DNA from: Thermohalobaculum sp963721105
Lineage (GTDB): Bacteria > Pseudomonadota > Alphaproteobacteria > Rhodobacterales > Rhodobacteraceae
Direction of reading: 5' to 3'
Length of the DNA stretch: 64,000 bases
Assembly: GCA_963721105.1 (NCBI GenBank)
Contig: CAVRHY010000005.1
Location: forward strand, 372,001-436,000
The notes under the pieces were generated by a model. The model did not search any database, had not been told where the DNA came from, and saw nothing but the letters and a program-made list of their open reading frames with translations. This document shows positions 16,681 to 25,195 of the stretch, in pieces. Each line of letters starts with the position of its first letter. The stretch's first letter is position 1. The position numbers and the translations under genes are program-made.

Positions 16681-16917
16681 ATGCAGTGCTTTTTTGTCCA
16701 GTTCCGCTGCCAGCTCGGCCGGGCCTACGATGTCGCCACGGCGCTCGCCGACACCGAGCTGGCCTCCGAGATCTACTCGACCAGCGGCGATTTCGACCTG
16801 ATGGCCAAGTTCTACGTCGACAAGGAGGTCGATGTCGGCCGCTTCGTCAACAGCCAGATCCACGCCATCGAGGGCATCGAGCGCACGCTGACGACGCTGA
16901 CGTTCAAGGCGTTCTGA
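16681..16917 (+). CDS. Stand-alone Lrp/AsnC ligand-binding (RAM) domain protein
   Basis: 78 aa consisting only of the effector-binding domain of Lrp/AsnC regulators: a beta-strand MQCFFVQFRCQLG, then ALADTELASEIYSTSGDFDL (the conserved G-D turn), then FVNSQIHAIEGIERTLTTLT. There is no DNA-binding helix-turn-helix. Such proteins bind amino acids and may modulate full-length Lrp proteins. GGGAGG lies ten bases before the ATG. The 286 bp upstream (16395-16680) hold nothing recognisable. Confidence 0.88.
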   Translation: MQCFFVQFRCQLGRAYDVATALADTELASEIYSTSGDFDLMAKFYVDKEVDVGRFVNSQIHAIEGIERTLTTLTFKAF

Positions 16918-16961
16918 CGCCCACGGTTGCCGGCGCAGACCCCCGCCGCCCCGCGATCCAC

Positions 16962-16987
16962 CCGTAGGGCGGGATTACCACCCGCCA
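16962..16987. repeat. Short GC hairpin repeat (GTAGGGCGGG type)
   Basis: CCGTAGGGCGGG is followed by a short loop and CCCGCC. The same CCGTAGGGCGGG head occurs on the opposite strand at 50621-50646. It lies between the convergent RAM-domain and acetyltransferase genes and may act as a two-way terminator. Confidence 0.55.
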
Positions 16988-17008
16988 CGCCTCGCACCGC
17001 CACCCCGC

Positions 17009-17566
17009 TCAGCCCCGCGCCGCGAGCGGCCGGGCCGGGTTTCCCGCGACCGTCGCGCCCGGCGCCACGTCGCGCGTGACCACCGCTCCCGCGCCGACGA
17101 TCGCGCCCTCGCCCACCGTGACGCCGGGCAGCAGGATGGCGCCGCCGCCGATCCAGGCGCCGCGGCCGATCAGCACCGGCCGGCCGCACTCCAGCCCGGC
17201 CGCGCGCTCCGCCGCGTCGCGCGGGTGGTCGGCCGGCAGGATCTGCACGCCGGGGCCGATCTTGGCGAACGCCCCGATCCGCACCGCGGCGACGTCCAGG
17301 ATCACGCAGCCGAAGTTGAGGTAGGCGCCCTCGCCGAGGCTGATGTTGTAGCCGTAGTCGCAATGAAAGGGCGGCCGCACCTCGGCGCCCTCGCCGACAT
17401 CCGCCAGCAGCGCGCCGAGCATGGCATGGCGCTGATCCGCATCGGCCGGCGCGGCGCCGTTGTAGCGGGCCATCCAGGCGGCGGCGCGGGCGCGGTCGGC
17501 CACCAGTTCGGGCGCCTCCGGCCGGTAGGGCAGGCCCGCCAGCATCCGCTCCTTCTCGCCTGGCAT
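17009..17566 (-). CDS. Maa/NodL-type sugar O-acetyltransferase
   Basis: 185 aa trimeric left-handed beta-helix enzyme using acetyl-CoA. The N-terminal MAC domain is seen in ERMLAGLPYRPEAPELVADR. The hexapeptide repeats run from about residue 60 (VRPPFHCDYGYNISLGEGAY, then LNFGCVILD) to GNPARPLAARG. The active-site His is in PADHPRDAAERAAG. Its likely activity is acetylation of a maltose- or galactoside-type sugar; the true acceptor is unknown. It is convergent with the RAM-domain gene. Confidence 0.9.
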   Translation of the reverse strand: MPGEKERMLAGLPYRPEAPELVADRARAAAWMARYNGAAPADADQRHAMLGALLADVGEGAEVRPPFHCDYGYNISLGEGAYLNFGCVILDVAAVRIGAFAKIGPGVQILPADHPRDAAERAAGLECGRPVLIGRGAWIGGGAILLPGVTVGEGAIVGAGAVVTRDVAPGATVAGNPARPLAARG

Positions 17567-17713
17567 CGCGTCTCCCTGCGGGCCGTCCCGCCGCCGTTTC
17601 CCCGTCGCCCGGCCGTCGCCCGGCCGTCGCCCGGGCCTCCCGAGCGTCGACAGGATCGCCGCGCCCGATTAGAGTCGCGCCATCCCGCCAACCGGAGGCA
17701 CCCCGAGACCACG

Positions 17714-18499
17714 ATGTACGCCAAACCCGAATATGTCGACATCGGCTACTGCCTGGCCGAGCCGGGCGGCGGCTTCGCCTTCCAGCCGCCGCGCACAGTC
17801 ATGGCGGGCCGCTCCAGGCCGCTGGGCGCGCGCGCCATCCAGAACTGTCCGGCCGTCAACAGCCTCGAGCGCCAGCTCGTCGAGATTCCCTCGCCGATCG
17901 CGCTCCGCATGTCGCTGCTCCGCCGCGGCGGCGAGCTGCAGCTCAAGATCAACCCGGCCGGCACCTTCGCCAGGCCCGAGGTGCTGAACAAGCTGATCTC
18001 GGTCGAGCGGCCCGAGCGCTGGCGCGACCCGAGGAAGCCGGTGCTGCAACTGAAGCTGCCCTTTTTCTTCGTCACCGACGAGCCGTGCTGGGCTGTCATC
18101 CTGCCGCCCTTCCTGGCGCCGCACATGCGCCGCTGGCCGGGCACGATGGTCGCCGCGCGCTACCCGGTCACCGACTGGCCGCAGAGCTTTTCCTGGGCGC
18201 TGGAATGGGACGCGCTGGACCAGGAGCTGGTCATCCGCCAGGGCGAGGTGCTGGCCTACGCGATGTTCGAGTTCGATGCCCCGAACAAGCGCCCGCGCCT
18301 GGTCGAGGCCGAGCTGACCGACGAGCTGGCCGAGCACCGTGCCGGCATGGACGGCGTCCATCACCTGACCGACAAGATCGAGGAGATCTGGGAGCGCGCC
18401 CGCGCGCGCCGCCCGGCTCGCCTGCTGACGCCGCTGGACGGCCCCGCCGACGGGGGCGCCGACGGGGGCGCCGACGGGGCAGTGGAGCCGGCGGAGTGA
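17714..18499 (+). CDS. Unrecognised protein, paralogue of its downstream neighbour
   Basis: 261 aa, no signal peptide, no family I can name. Conserved-looking blocks are CPAVNSLERQLVEIPSPIAL, KLPFFFVTDEPCWAVILPPF, RYPVTDWPQSFSWALEWD and VIRQGEVLAYAMFEFD. The last two blocks and FFVTDEPC recur in the next gene, so the two arose by tandem duplication. The C-terminus is a low-complexity tail (GPADGGADGGADGA) made by three copies of a GACGGGGGCGCC-like unit. The stop overlaps the GTG start of the neighbour, so they are co-translated. The function is unknown; Trp/Pro-rich beta-type motifs suggest a globular domain. Confidence 0.75.
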   Translation: MYAKPEYVDIGYCLAEPGGGFAFQPPRTVMAGRSRPLGARAIQNCPAVNSLERQLVEIPSPIALRMSLLRRGGELQLKINPAGTFARPEVLNKLISVERPERWRDPRKPVLQLKLPFFFVTDEPCWAVILPPFLAPHMRRWPGTMVAARYPVTDWPQSFSWALEWDALDQELVIRQGEVLAYAMFEFDAPNKRPRLVEAELTDELAEHRAGMDGVHHLTDKIEEIWERARARRPARLLTPLDGPADGGADGGADGAVEPAE

Positions 18500-19227
18500 C
18501 GCTCCGCCAGGTCGATCTCGGCTGGCGCAACTCGTCGCCGCAGGCGGCGCTGGCCTTCTTCCCGCCCGAGCCGCTGGCCGGTACCGACGCCGCCGCGCTG
18601 TTCCCGATGGCCGCCGGGTGGAGCGCCGGGGCGGATCTCGGCCGGCGCATCTTCGTCGTCCGCTCGCCCTTCGACGTCCGCATCCGGCTGGTGCGCCAGC
18701 CCGGTCAGCCCGCCGCCTTCCGCCGCGTGCCCGAGCCGGGCGCGATCTCGGAGAACGCCTTTCGCGGGCTGGTCACGCCGATCCTGCCCTATGCGCAGCG
18801 CCACCCGGACGTGCCGGCCTGCCAGATCGCGCTGAACCTGTTCTTCGTCTCGGACGAGCCGTGCTCGATCCAGCTCATGCCGCCGGTGTTCTGGCGCGGT
18901 TTTCGCGACTGGCCGGGCTCGCTGGTCTGCGGGCGGTTCCCGGTCGCCGCCTGGCCGCGGCCGCTGAACGCGGTGCTGGAGTGGCACGACCACGACCGCG
19001 ACTGGGTGCTGAAGCGCGGCGACCCCTTGGCCTGCGTGATGCCGCTCTACGACGACCCGAACACGGTGCCGCGCCTCTTCGAGGCCAGGCTGACGCCGGC
19101 GCTGAAGCGCCAGGTCGCGATGGTCGACGACGTCTCGTCGGTCGCCCGCAATGTCGGCCCGATGTTCGAGGAGGCCGCGCGGCGCCGCCCGCGCCGCCTG
19201 CTCGAGCCGAAAACCGCGCCCGAATAG
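18496..19227 (+). CDS. Unrecognised protein, second member of paralogue pair
   Basis: 243 aa from the GTG at 18496, which overlaps the previous stop (GTGA). Shared with the upstream paralogue: LFFVSDEPCSIQLMPPVFW, DWPGSLVCGRFPVAAWPRPL, LEWHDHDRDWVLKRGDPLA and a basic C-terminal helix ending RRRPRRLLEP (upstream ARRPARLLTP). It lacks the repetitive tail. I cannot assign a family or function. Pairing and translational coupling suggest a heteromeric complex, which is inference. Confidence 0.72.
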   Translation: MTLRQVDLGWRNSSPQAALAFFPPEPLAGTDAAALFPMAAGWSAGADLGRRIFVVRSPFDVRIRLVRQPGQPAAFRRVPEPGAISENAFRGLVTPILPYAQRHPDVPACQIALNLFFVSDEPCSIQLMPPVFWRGFRDWPGSLVCGRFPVAAWPRPLNAVLEWHDHDRDWVLKRGDPLACVMPLYDDPNTVPRLFEARLTPALKRQVAMVDDVSSVARNVGPMFEEAARRRPRRLLEPKTAPE

Positions 19228-19228
19228 G

Positions 19229-20495
19229 TCAGCGCGGCGTCAGGAAGCCCGGGCTCGCCTGCTCGCGCCAGTGCGCGATGCCGGCCGCCACGGCCTTGGC
19301 GGTCGCCGCCAGCTGCGCCGGGTCCGAGAGCCGCGCACGGTCCTCGGGGTCGTCCAGGAACCCCAGTTCCAGCAGGATCGAGGGCATGTCGGGCGCCTTC
19401 AGCACGCGAAAGTTCGCCTGCCGGTGCGGCCGCGTGTGCAGCACCGCCGCGCCCTTTGCGACCGAGGCGATAACGGCGCCGGCCAGCTTGCCCGACTCGT
19501 CCTGCGTGCCGCGCTGGGCCAGCTCGACCAGCAGCCGCGTCAGGTCGTCGGCCTCGCCGCCAAGATCGGCGCCCGCCAGCACGTCCGAACGGTTCTCGCG
19601 CGCCGCCAGCGCCTCGGCGGCGTCGTCGGTGCCCTGCTCTGACAGCGTGTAGGCCGAGAGGCCGCGCGCCCGGCCGCGCTCCAGCACGTCGGCGTGCACC
19701 GAGACCATCAGGTTCGCCCCGGCCCGGTGCGCCCGCGCCACCCGCTCGGCCAGCGGCACGAAGCTGTCTTCGTCGCGCGTGAGATAGGCGCGAAAGCCCG
19801 GCCGCGACTCGATGGCGGCCGCCAGCGCGCGGGCGAATGCGAGCACGACGTCCTTCTCGACCAGCCCGCTCTCCTGTGCGCCGGGGTCGATGCCGCCATG
19901 CCCGGGGTCGATGGCGACGATGACGTCGCCGGGCGCGGCCCGCGGCACCGCGGGCGCGCGCGCCCGCCTGCCAGCGCGCCCGCTCGGGTGCCCCGGCCCG
20001 CGCGTCGAAGGCGGCGCGCGAGACCGGCGCCAGGTCGATGACCAGCCGCCCCGGTTCGGCGCCGAGTGGCGGCTGCGTGAAGGCGCGCTCGACCTGGACC
20101 GGCCGGGTCAGCTCGAGCACGATGCGGGCGCGGTCGGCGCGGAACAGCCCGTGCCGGATGGCGTCGACATAGGGAATGTCGTCGCCGGGCGCGTCGGCCC
20201 GCCAGTCCAGCGCCGGGAGGTCGATGACCAGCCGGTCCGGATCGGTCAGCGTGAACAGCGCGAAGGCCGGCTCGGGGGCGACCTCGAGCATCAGGCGCAC
20301 GCGGTTGCCGTACATGCCGTGCCGCACCGCGGTGACGGTCGGAACGGTTCCGCCGGGCCCGGTGGCGGCGCCTGCGCCCGCTGCGCTGCCGTCCGCCGCG
20401 CCTGCCCGGGCCGGTCCGCACGCCGTCGCGGCCGCCAGGCACAGCCATGCGGCCGCGATGAGCGGCACCGTCCCCGACGCAACGCCCGGCGCCAT
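19229..20495 (-). CDS. amiC: AmiC-type N-acetylmuramoyl-L-alanine amidase (frameshifted)
   Basis: Periplasmic zinc amidase that splits peptidoglycan during cell separation. A signal peptide (MAPGVASGTVPLIAAAWLCL, start chosen at 20495) precedes an AMIN domain (VRLMLEVAPEPAFALFTLTD to RLVIDLAPVSR). The amidase_3 domain follows: VIVAIDPGHGGIDPGA, LMVSVHADV, and SILLELGFLDDPED with the zinc and catalytic residues. The two parts are in different frames; an extra base near 19965-19975 joins them, and the span is 3x422+1. A longer frame to 20732 is repetitive and unlikely. It is divergent from the RNase E gene, the common alphaproteobacterial order. Confidence 0.85.
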
Positions 20496-20779
20496 TGACG
20501 CGACGCCAGACCGAACGCCGGACGCCGCGCCGAGCGTTCCGGTGCGCACCCCGCGCAGCCGGTCGGCCGCCGCAGCCCACCGGCCGCGCGCGCCGCGCCA
20601 CCCCGTCAATGCCTGCCCGCTGGCCAGCCTGTCGCCGCCCGTCCGCTTGTCGCCGCCCGTTCGCAGCCCCTTCGCAGCCCGTGTGCAGCCCGTCACCGGG
20701 ATGCCCGGATTGTCGCCAGGATAGCGTAGCATATCTGGGCCGCGGGAGAAGTCCCCGGGCGCTCGCGGTAAATTCCCGA

Positions 20780-20809
20780 TTGTAAAGCGACCTGCTTTCT
20801 GCCTATAGG
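20780..20809 (+). promoter_or_regulatory. Candidate sigma-70 promoter for the RNase E gene
   Basis: TTGTAA (20780-20785) and TATAGG (20804-20809) are 18 bp apart in an AT-rich island within GC-rich DNA. Use would give a 5' leader of about 450 nt before the RNase E start. The alternative is that the island serves the divergent amidase gene. Confidence 0.45.
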
Positions 20810-21264
20810 GAGTAATCGGGTTGTGCCATCCGGCGAGTTGCCGGGATGCCCGGACGCGACGGCCGGGCTAGGGCTCGGTCGTATGTGTGCCGGCGCATGC
20901 GGTCACGCGCTCCCCGGATGATGAGGCATTCACCATCACCGCGCGCGGACCGGATGCCGGTCAGCCCAATACCCGCAGGCTTGCCGCGGGTCCAGATCAG
21001 TTGCGCCGGACACCCGGCGACGGATAAAAACGAGGCGATGAGCGAAGCCCGCTGCACCACAGGCGCACTGACCGACACCCGCTTCGCGGGCCGGGCGCTG
21101 CGCTGTCACGGTGCGTCCCCGGGCACGCTCCACGGCACGTCGCAGGGCAAGCCCCGGGGGATACCCCAGGGCATCCCCGGCGGCACCCCCCACGGCACGC
21201 CATCGCCTGCAACCAGGTGCGTTCCGCTCGGCCACGGCCGGCGCAGGCGCCTTCAGGAACATTC
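20810..21264 (+). other. Long putative 5' leader of the RNase E gene
   Basis: 455 bp without a convincing gene. G+C-rich inverted segments occur between about 21115 and 21200 (CCCCGGGCAC, GCCCCGGGGGATACCCC, GGGGGTGCC-type pairs), so the RNA would be highly structured. Long leaders that let RNase E control its own mRNA are known in Escherichia coli; the same role here is inference. Confidence 0.4.
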
Positions 21265-24200
21265 ATGGCCAAGAAGATGCTCATCGATGCCACCCACCCG
21301 GAGGAGACCCGGGTCGTGGTGGTCGACGGTAACAAGGTCGAGGACTTCGACTTCGAATCCGTCAACAAGCGCCAGCTCGCGGGCAACATCTACCTCGCGA
21401 AGGTAACGCGGGTCGAGCCGTCGCTGCAGGCGGCCTTCATCGAGTACGGCGGGAACCGGCACGGTTTCCTCGCATTCTCGGAAATCCACCCCGACTACTA
21501 CCAGATCCCGGTCGCCGACCGCGAGGCGCTGCTGGCCGAGGAGGCGCGCGAGGAAGCCGCCGAGCGCGACCGCGAGGAGGAGCGCGAGACCGGGGCCAAG
21601 CCGCGCCGCGGCCGCGGCCGGTCGCGCAGCGATCGCGCCTCGAAGCCTCGCCAGAACTCCGTCTCGGGTCTCGAGGTCGTCGACCTCGACGCGCCCGAGG
21701 GCGAGCGGCCCGGCCGGGACGCCAGCTCCGGCGACGTGCCGCGCGGGCTGGAGGTCGCCGACACCGGCGGCAGCGACGGCGACAGGGACGACGGGGCGAT
21801 CGAGCCTGCCCGCGCCAAACCGGCCGCCGACGACGCGACGCCCGCCGGCTCTGGCGACACCAATGCCACGGGTGCGGACACCGCGCCCGACGGTGGCGGC
21901 ACGGACGACGACACGGGCGGCACGGCGGGGACGCGCACAATCGCCGAGAGCGCCGGCCTCGAGGATGGCGAGCGCGTGACGGAGGAAATCGGCGAGGCCG
22001 ACGACAGGCCCCGCGAAAGCGACGACGCCACGGAGAACGCGGCAGAGAACGGGGCGGAAGACAGGGCCGCAGACGAGCGGCCGGCCGGCGACACCGCCCC
22101 GCCCGCCGGGGATGCAGCCGCCGATACGGGCGACGATGCGGCCGCCAAGGATGCCGACACGGGCGCGACGGTGCGTTCCGAGACCGAAACCGACACCAAC
22201 ACCGACGGGTCCGCCAACTCCGCAGACGAGGGCGCCGAGACCGGCCGCCGCCGCCGGCGCCGCCGGCGCAGCCGAGACGACAAGGCCGAGGCAGCGACGG
22301 ACAGCGACAAGACAGCCTCCGGCAAGACCGAGTCCGGCGGCGCCGAAGCCAGCGATAGCGACGACGCGGCCTCCGGCTCCGACAGGACCCGCTCGCGAAA
22401 GGGCGGCGACGACCAGTCCGGCGACGACGTCGAGCAGCCCGAGAACCTCGGCGCCGAGGACACGCTCGAGGAGGCCGCGCGCGCCCGCTCGCGACTGCGC
22501 CGGCGCTACAAGATCCAGGACGTCGTCAAGGTCCGGCAGATCCTGCTGGTCCAGGTCGTCAAGGAGGAGCGCGGCAACAAGGGCGCCGCGCTGACCACCT
22601 ACCTGTCGCTGGCCGGGCGCTACTGCGTGCTGATGCCGAACACTGCGCGCGGCGGCGGCATCAGCCGCAAGATCACCAATGCCTCCGACCGCAAGCGCCT
22701 GCGCGAGATCGCGGGCGAGATGGAGGTGCCGCGCGGCATGGGCCTGATCGTGCGCACCGCCGGCGCCGATCGCACGCGCGCCGAGATCAAGCGCGACTAC
22801 GAGTTCCTGCTGCGCCAGTGGGAGCAGATCCGCGACCTGACGCTGAAGTCGATCGCGCCGACGCTGATCTACGAGGAAGGCAGCCTGATCAAGCGGTCGA
22901 TCCGCGACCTCTATTCCAAGGAGATCGACCAGATCCAGGTCGAGGGCGAGGCCGGCTATCGCGAGGCCAAAGAGTACATGAAGATGCTCATGCCCTCGCA
23001 CGCGAAGAACGTGCAGCCCTATGCCGAGCCGGTCCCGCTGTTCAGCCGCTACCAGGTCGAGAGCTACCTGAACGGCATGTTCAACCCCAAGGTGCAGCTG
23101 AAATCCGGCGGATACATCGTCATCGGCATCACCGAGGCGCTGGTCGCCATCGACGTCAACTCGGGGCGGGCCACCAAGCAGGGCTCGATCGAGGAGACGG
23201 CGCTGCAGACCAACCTCGAGGCCGCCGACGAGGTGTCGCGCCAGCTTCGCCTGCGCGACCTCGCCGGGCTGATCGTCATCGACTTCATCGACATGGACGA
23301 GAACCGGAACAACCGGGCCGTCGAGAAGCGGATGAAGGACAAGCTGAAGACCGACCGGGCGCGCATCCAGGTCGGCCGCATCTCGGCCTTCGGGCTGATG
23401 GAGATGTCGCGCCAGCGGCTGCGCCCGGGCATGCTCGAGGCGACGACCAAGCCCTGCCCGCACTGCCACGGCATGGGCCTGATCCGCTCGGATGACAGCC
23501 TGGCGCTCGCCATCCTGCGCGACGTCGAGGAGGAGGCGATCCGCGGCCGCGCCGACGAGCTGACCGTCCGCGCGCCCGTCGACATCGCCAACTACCTGGT
23601 CAACGCCAAGCGCCGCAACATCGCCCAGGTCGAGGAGCGCAACAACGTCTCGATCCTGATCGTCGGCGACCCGGCGCTGATCAGCCCGAACTACGAGATC
23701 GAGCGCTCGAAGGGCGAGCGCAAGCGCCCGGCGCCGGCGGCGCGCGACGTCGTTTCGTCCGCCTCGGTCGCAATGCCGGACGAGGCCGAGGACGAGCCCG
23801 TCCGCGAGGCGCGCGGCACCGACCGCACCGAGGGGCGGACCGACACGCGCCCGGACGGGCGTGACGGCGAGCGCTCCGACCGGCCCGAGCGGGCGGGCGG
23901 CAGCGGCAGCGATGACGACAGTCGCTCGCGCCGCAGGCGTGGCCGCCGCGGCGGCCGTCGCCGGCGTGGCGAGGGCGACGACGAGCAGGGCGACAGCCGG
24001 CGCTCCGACAACCGTGCCGACGAGAGCCGCGCCGACGACCAGCGCCAGCCGGCCGAGGCCGGCCAGTCAGCCGACGCGCAGGACGACCGCGGCTACTCTG
24101 ACCGCGACGACAGCGACGGCGGCAGCGCCGACGCTGGCGCCCGCGACACCGGCGGCGACACGGACGGCGGCGACGAGAACGGCGGCTCGCGCCGCCGCAG

Positions 24201-24780
24201 CCGCAGCCGGCGCCGGCGCGGCCGCAAGGGCGACGACCAGGCCCAGCGCGACGACAGCCGCGCCGAGGGTCAGGCCGAAAGCCCGGCCGATGCCGCCGCA
24301 GCCTCCGGCGACCCGCAGGCCATGTCCGAGGACATCGAGGGCCAGGGCGTGCCCGACACGGCACCCGCCTTTGCCGGATCGGCCGAGCTCGGGACCGGCG
24401 GCGAGCCGACCGGCGGGACGCCTCCCCCTAGCCGCGAGACGCCGGCCGACGTCGCCGGCCTCGAGGCCACGATGCAGCGCGGCGAGCCGGCCGGGTCGAC
24501 CTGGACCCGCCCGGAGGAGATGAACGCCGGCGACGGTTCGACCGCCGCGGCCGAGCAGGACGCCGACCTGATCGCCGCCCGTGCGTCCGCCCCGTCCGAG
24601 CCGCAGGCTCCGGCCGAGGGCCTCGCCGAGAGCCCGGAGGAAGCGCACGGAGGCGACAGCGCCACCACCGCCGCCGAACAGGACCAGCAGCCGGCCGCCG
24701 AGGAGCCGCCCGCTGCCGAGGACAAGCCGGACGAGCCCAGCAAGCCGAAGAAGCGCGGCTGGTGGTCCCTCGGCCTCTGA
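21265..24780 (+). CDS. rne: RNase E/G family endoribonuclease
   Basis: 1171 aa from the ATG at 21265 (MAKKMLIDATHPEETRVVVV). It is the core of the RNA degradosome. The S1-like start (LAGNIYLAKVTRVEPSLQAA) is interrupted after YYQIPVADRE by about 300 residues of Asp/Glu/Ala/Gly-rich disordered sequence (roughly 95-410). The domain resumes at RRRYKIQDVVKVRQILLVQV. Catalytic Asp residues are in EALVAIDVNSG and LIVIDFIDMDE; the zinc-link is CPHCHG. From about residue 840 the tail is disordered, with Arg-rich patches (RSRRRRGRRGGRRRR) for RNA binding, ending KKRGWWSLGL. The acidic insertion is typical of alphaproteobacteria but very long here. Confidence 0.95.
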   Translation: MAKKMLIDATHPEETRVVVVDGNKVEDFDFESVNKRQLAGNIYLAKVTRVEPSLQAAFIEYGGNRHGFLAFSEIHPDYYQIPVADREALLAEEAREEAAERDREEERETGAKPRRGRGRSRSDRASKPRQNSVSGLEVVDLDAPEGERPGRDASSGDVPRGLEVADTGGSDGDRDDGAIEPARAKPAADDATPAGSGDTNATGADTAPDGGGTDDDTGGTAGTRTIAESAGLEDGERVTEEIGEADDRPRESDDATENAAENGAEDRAADERPAGDTAPPAGDAAADTGDDAAAKDADTGATVRSETETDTNTDGSANSADEGAETGRRRRRRRRSRDDKAEAATDSDKTASGKTESGGAEASDSDDAASGSDRTRSRKGGDDQSGDDVEQPENLGAEDTLEEAARARSRLRRRYKIQDVVKVRQILLVQVVKEERGNKGAALTTYLSLAGRYCVLMPNTARGGGISRKITNASDRKRLREIAGEMEVPRGMGLIVRTAGADRTRAEIKRDYEFLLRQWEQIRDLTLKSIAPTLIYEEGSLIKRSIRDLYSKEIDQIQVEGEAGYREAKEYMKMLMPSHAKNVQPYAEPVPLFSRYQVESYLNGMFNPKVQLKSGGYIVIGITEALVAIDVNSGRATKQGSIEETALQTNLEAADEVSRQLRLRDLAGLIVIDFIDMDENRNNRAVEKRMKDKLKTDRARIQVGRISAFGLMEMSRQRLRPGMLEATTKPCPHCHGMGLIRSDDSLALAILRDVEEEAIRGRADELTVRAPVDIANYLVNAKRRNIAQVEERNNVSILIVGDPALISPNYEIERSKGERKRPAPAARDVVSSASVAMPDEAEDEPVREARGTDRTEGRTDTRPDGRDGERSDRPERAGGSGSDDDSRSRRRRGRRGGRRRRGEGDDEQGDSRRSDNRADESRADDQRQPAEAGQSADAQDDRGYSDRDDSDGGSADAGARDTGGDTDGGDENGGSRRRSRSRRRRGRKGDDQAQRDDSRAEGQAESPADAAAASGDPQAMSEDIEGQGVPDTAPAFAGSAELGTGGEPTGGTPPPSRETPADVAGLEATMQRGEPAGSTWTRPEEMNAGDGSTAAAEQDADLIAARASAPSEPQAPAEGLAESPEEAHGGDSATTAAEQDQQPAAEEPPAAEDKPDEPSKPKKRGWWSLGL

Positions 24781-24783
24781 CCC

Positions 24784-24812
24784 AAAGGGCGGCCCTCGGG
24801 CCGCCCTTTCTG
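24784..24812 (+). terminator. Rho-independent-type terminator after rne
   Basis: A perfect stem AAAGGGCGGCCC / GGGCCGCCCTTT with a 2-base loop starts three bases after the RNase E stop and is followed by TCTG. The stem is strong; the T-run is short. Confidence 0.8.
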
Positions 24813-24836
24813 CCTCGGACGCCAGGCCAAGGCCAC

Positions 24837-25138
24837 GCAAAGGCTCTGCCGGAAGCCAAGCGCCAGTATGACCTCGCCGGCGAGGATTACGGCCGCTCGA
24901 TCCGGAGCTCGAGGTCATCTATCTGAGGCACCGTAACGCCCATTGTCGGGCGGGCGATGTCGAGGCGGCGCTTTCGGACTGGCGCCGCGCTGTCGCGCTG
25001 AAGCCGGACGTGGTGAAAGCGCGCCAGGAATCGCTGCGCGACATCGGGTTCTGCGACGGTCCCGTCGACGCCGATCCTCGCCCGGCGTGGCGCGCCGCCG
25101 GGCGCGCCTGGGCCCAGGCGGGCTGCCCCGGTCTCTGA
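24837..25138 (+). pseudogene. Remnant of a TPR/peptidoglycan-binding protein C-terminus
   Basis: The frame ending at the TGA 25136-25138 reads LEVIYLRHRNAHCRAGDVEA, then ALSDWRRAVALKPDVVKARQ, then GFCDGPVDADPRPAWRAAGR and ends AQAGCPGL. This matches the end of proteins in which a TPR is followed by a peptidoglycan-binding-like motif (G-YDGPVDG-fGP-T--A). There is no start codon or ribosome site, and the upstream part (AKRQYDLAGEDYG) is in another frame. It is therefore a 5'-truncated, decayed gene between rne and ribB. Confidence 0.55.
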
Positions 25139-25195
25139 CCCTCTGGCAATCCGGGCCCCCGCGCGTTATCTGCGCCCACGACAGCCGGGGCGAAC

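Noticed and set aside
20496..20732. Upstream extension of the amidase frame to 20732
   Set aside because: Translation is repetitive Arg/Gly/Leu and precedes a good signal peptide starting at 20495.
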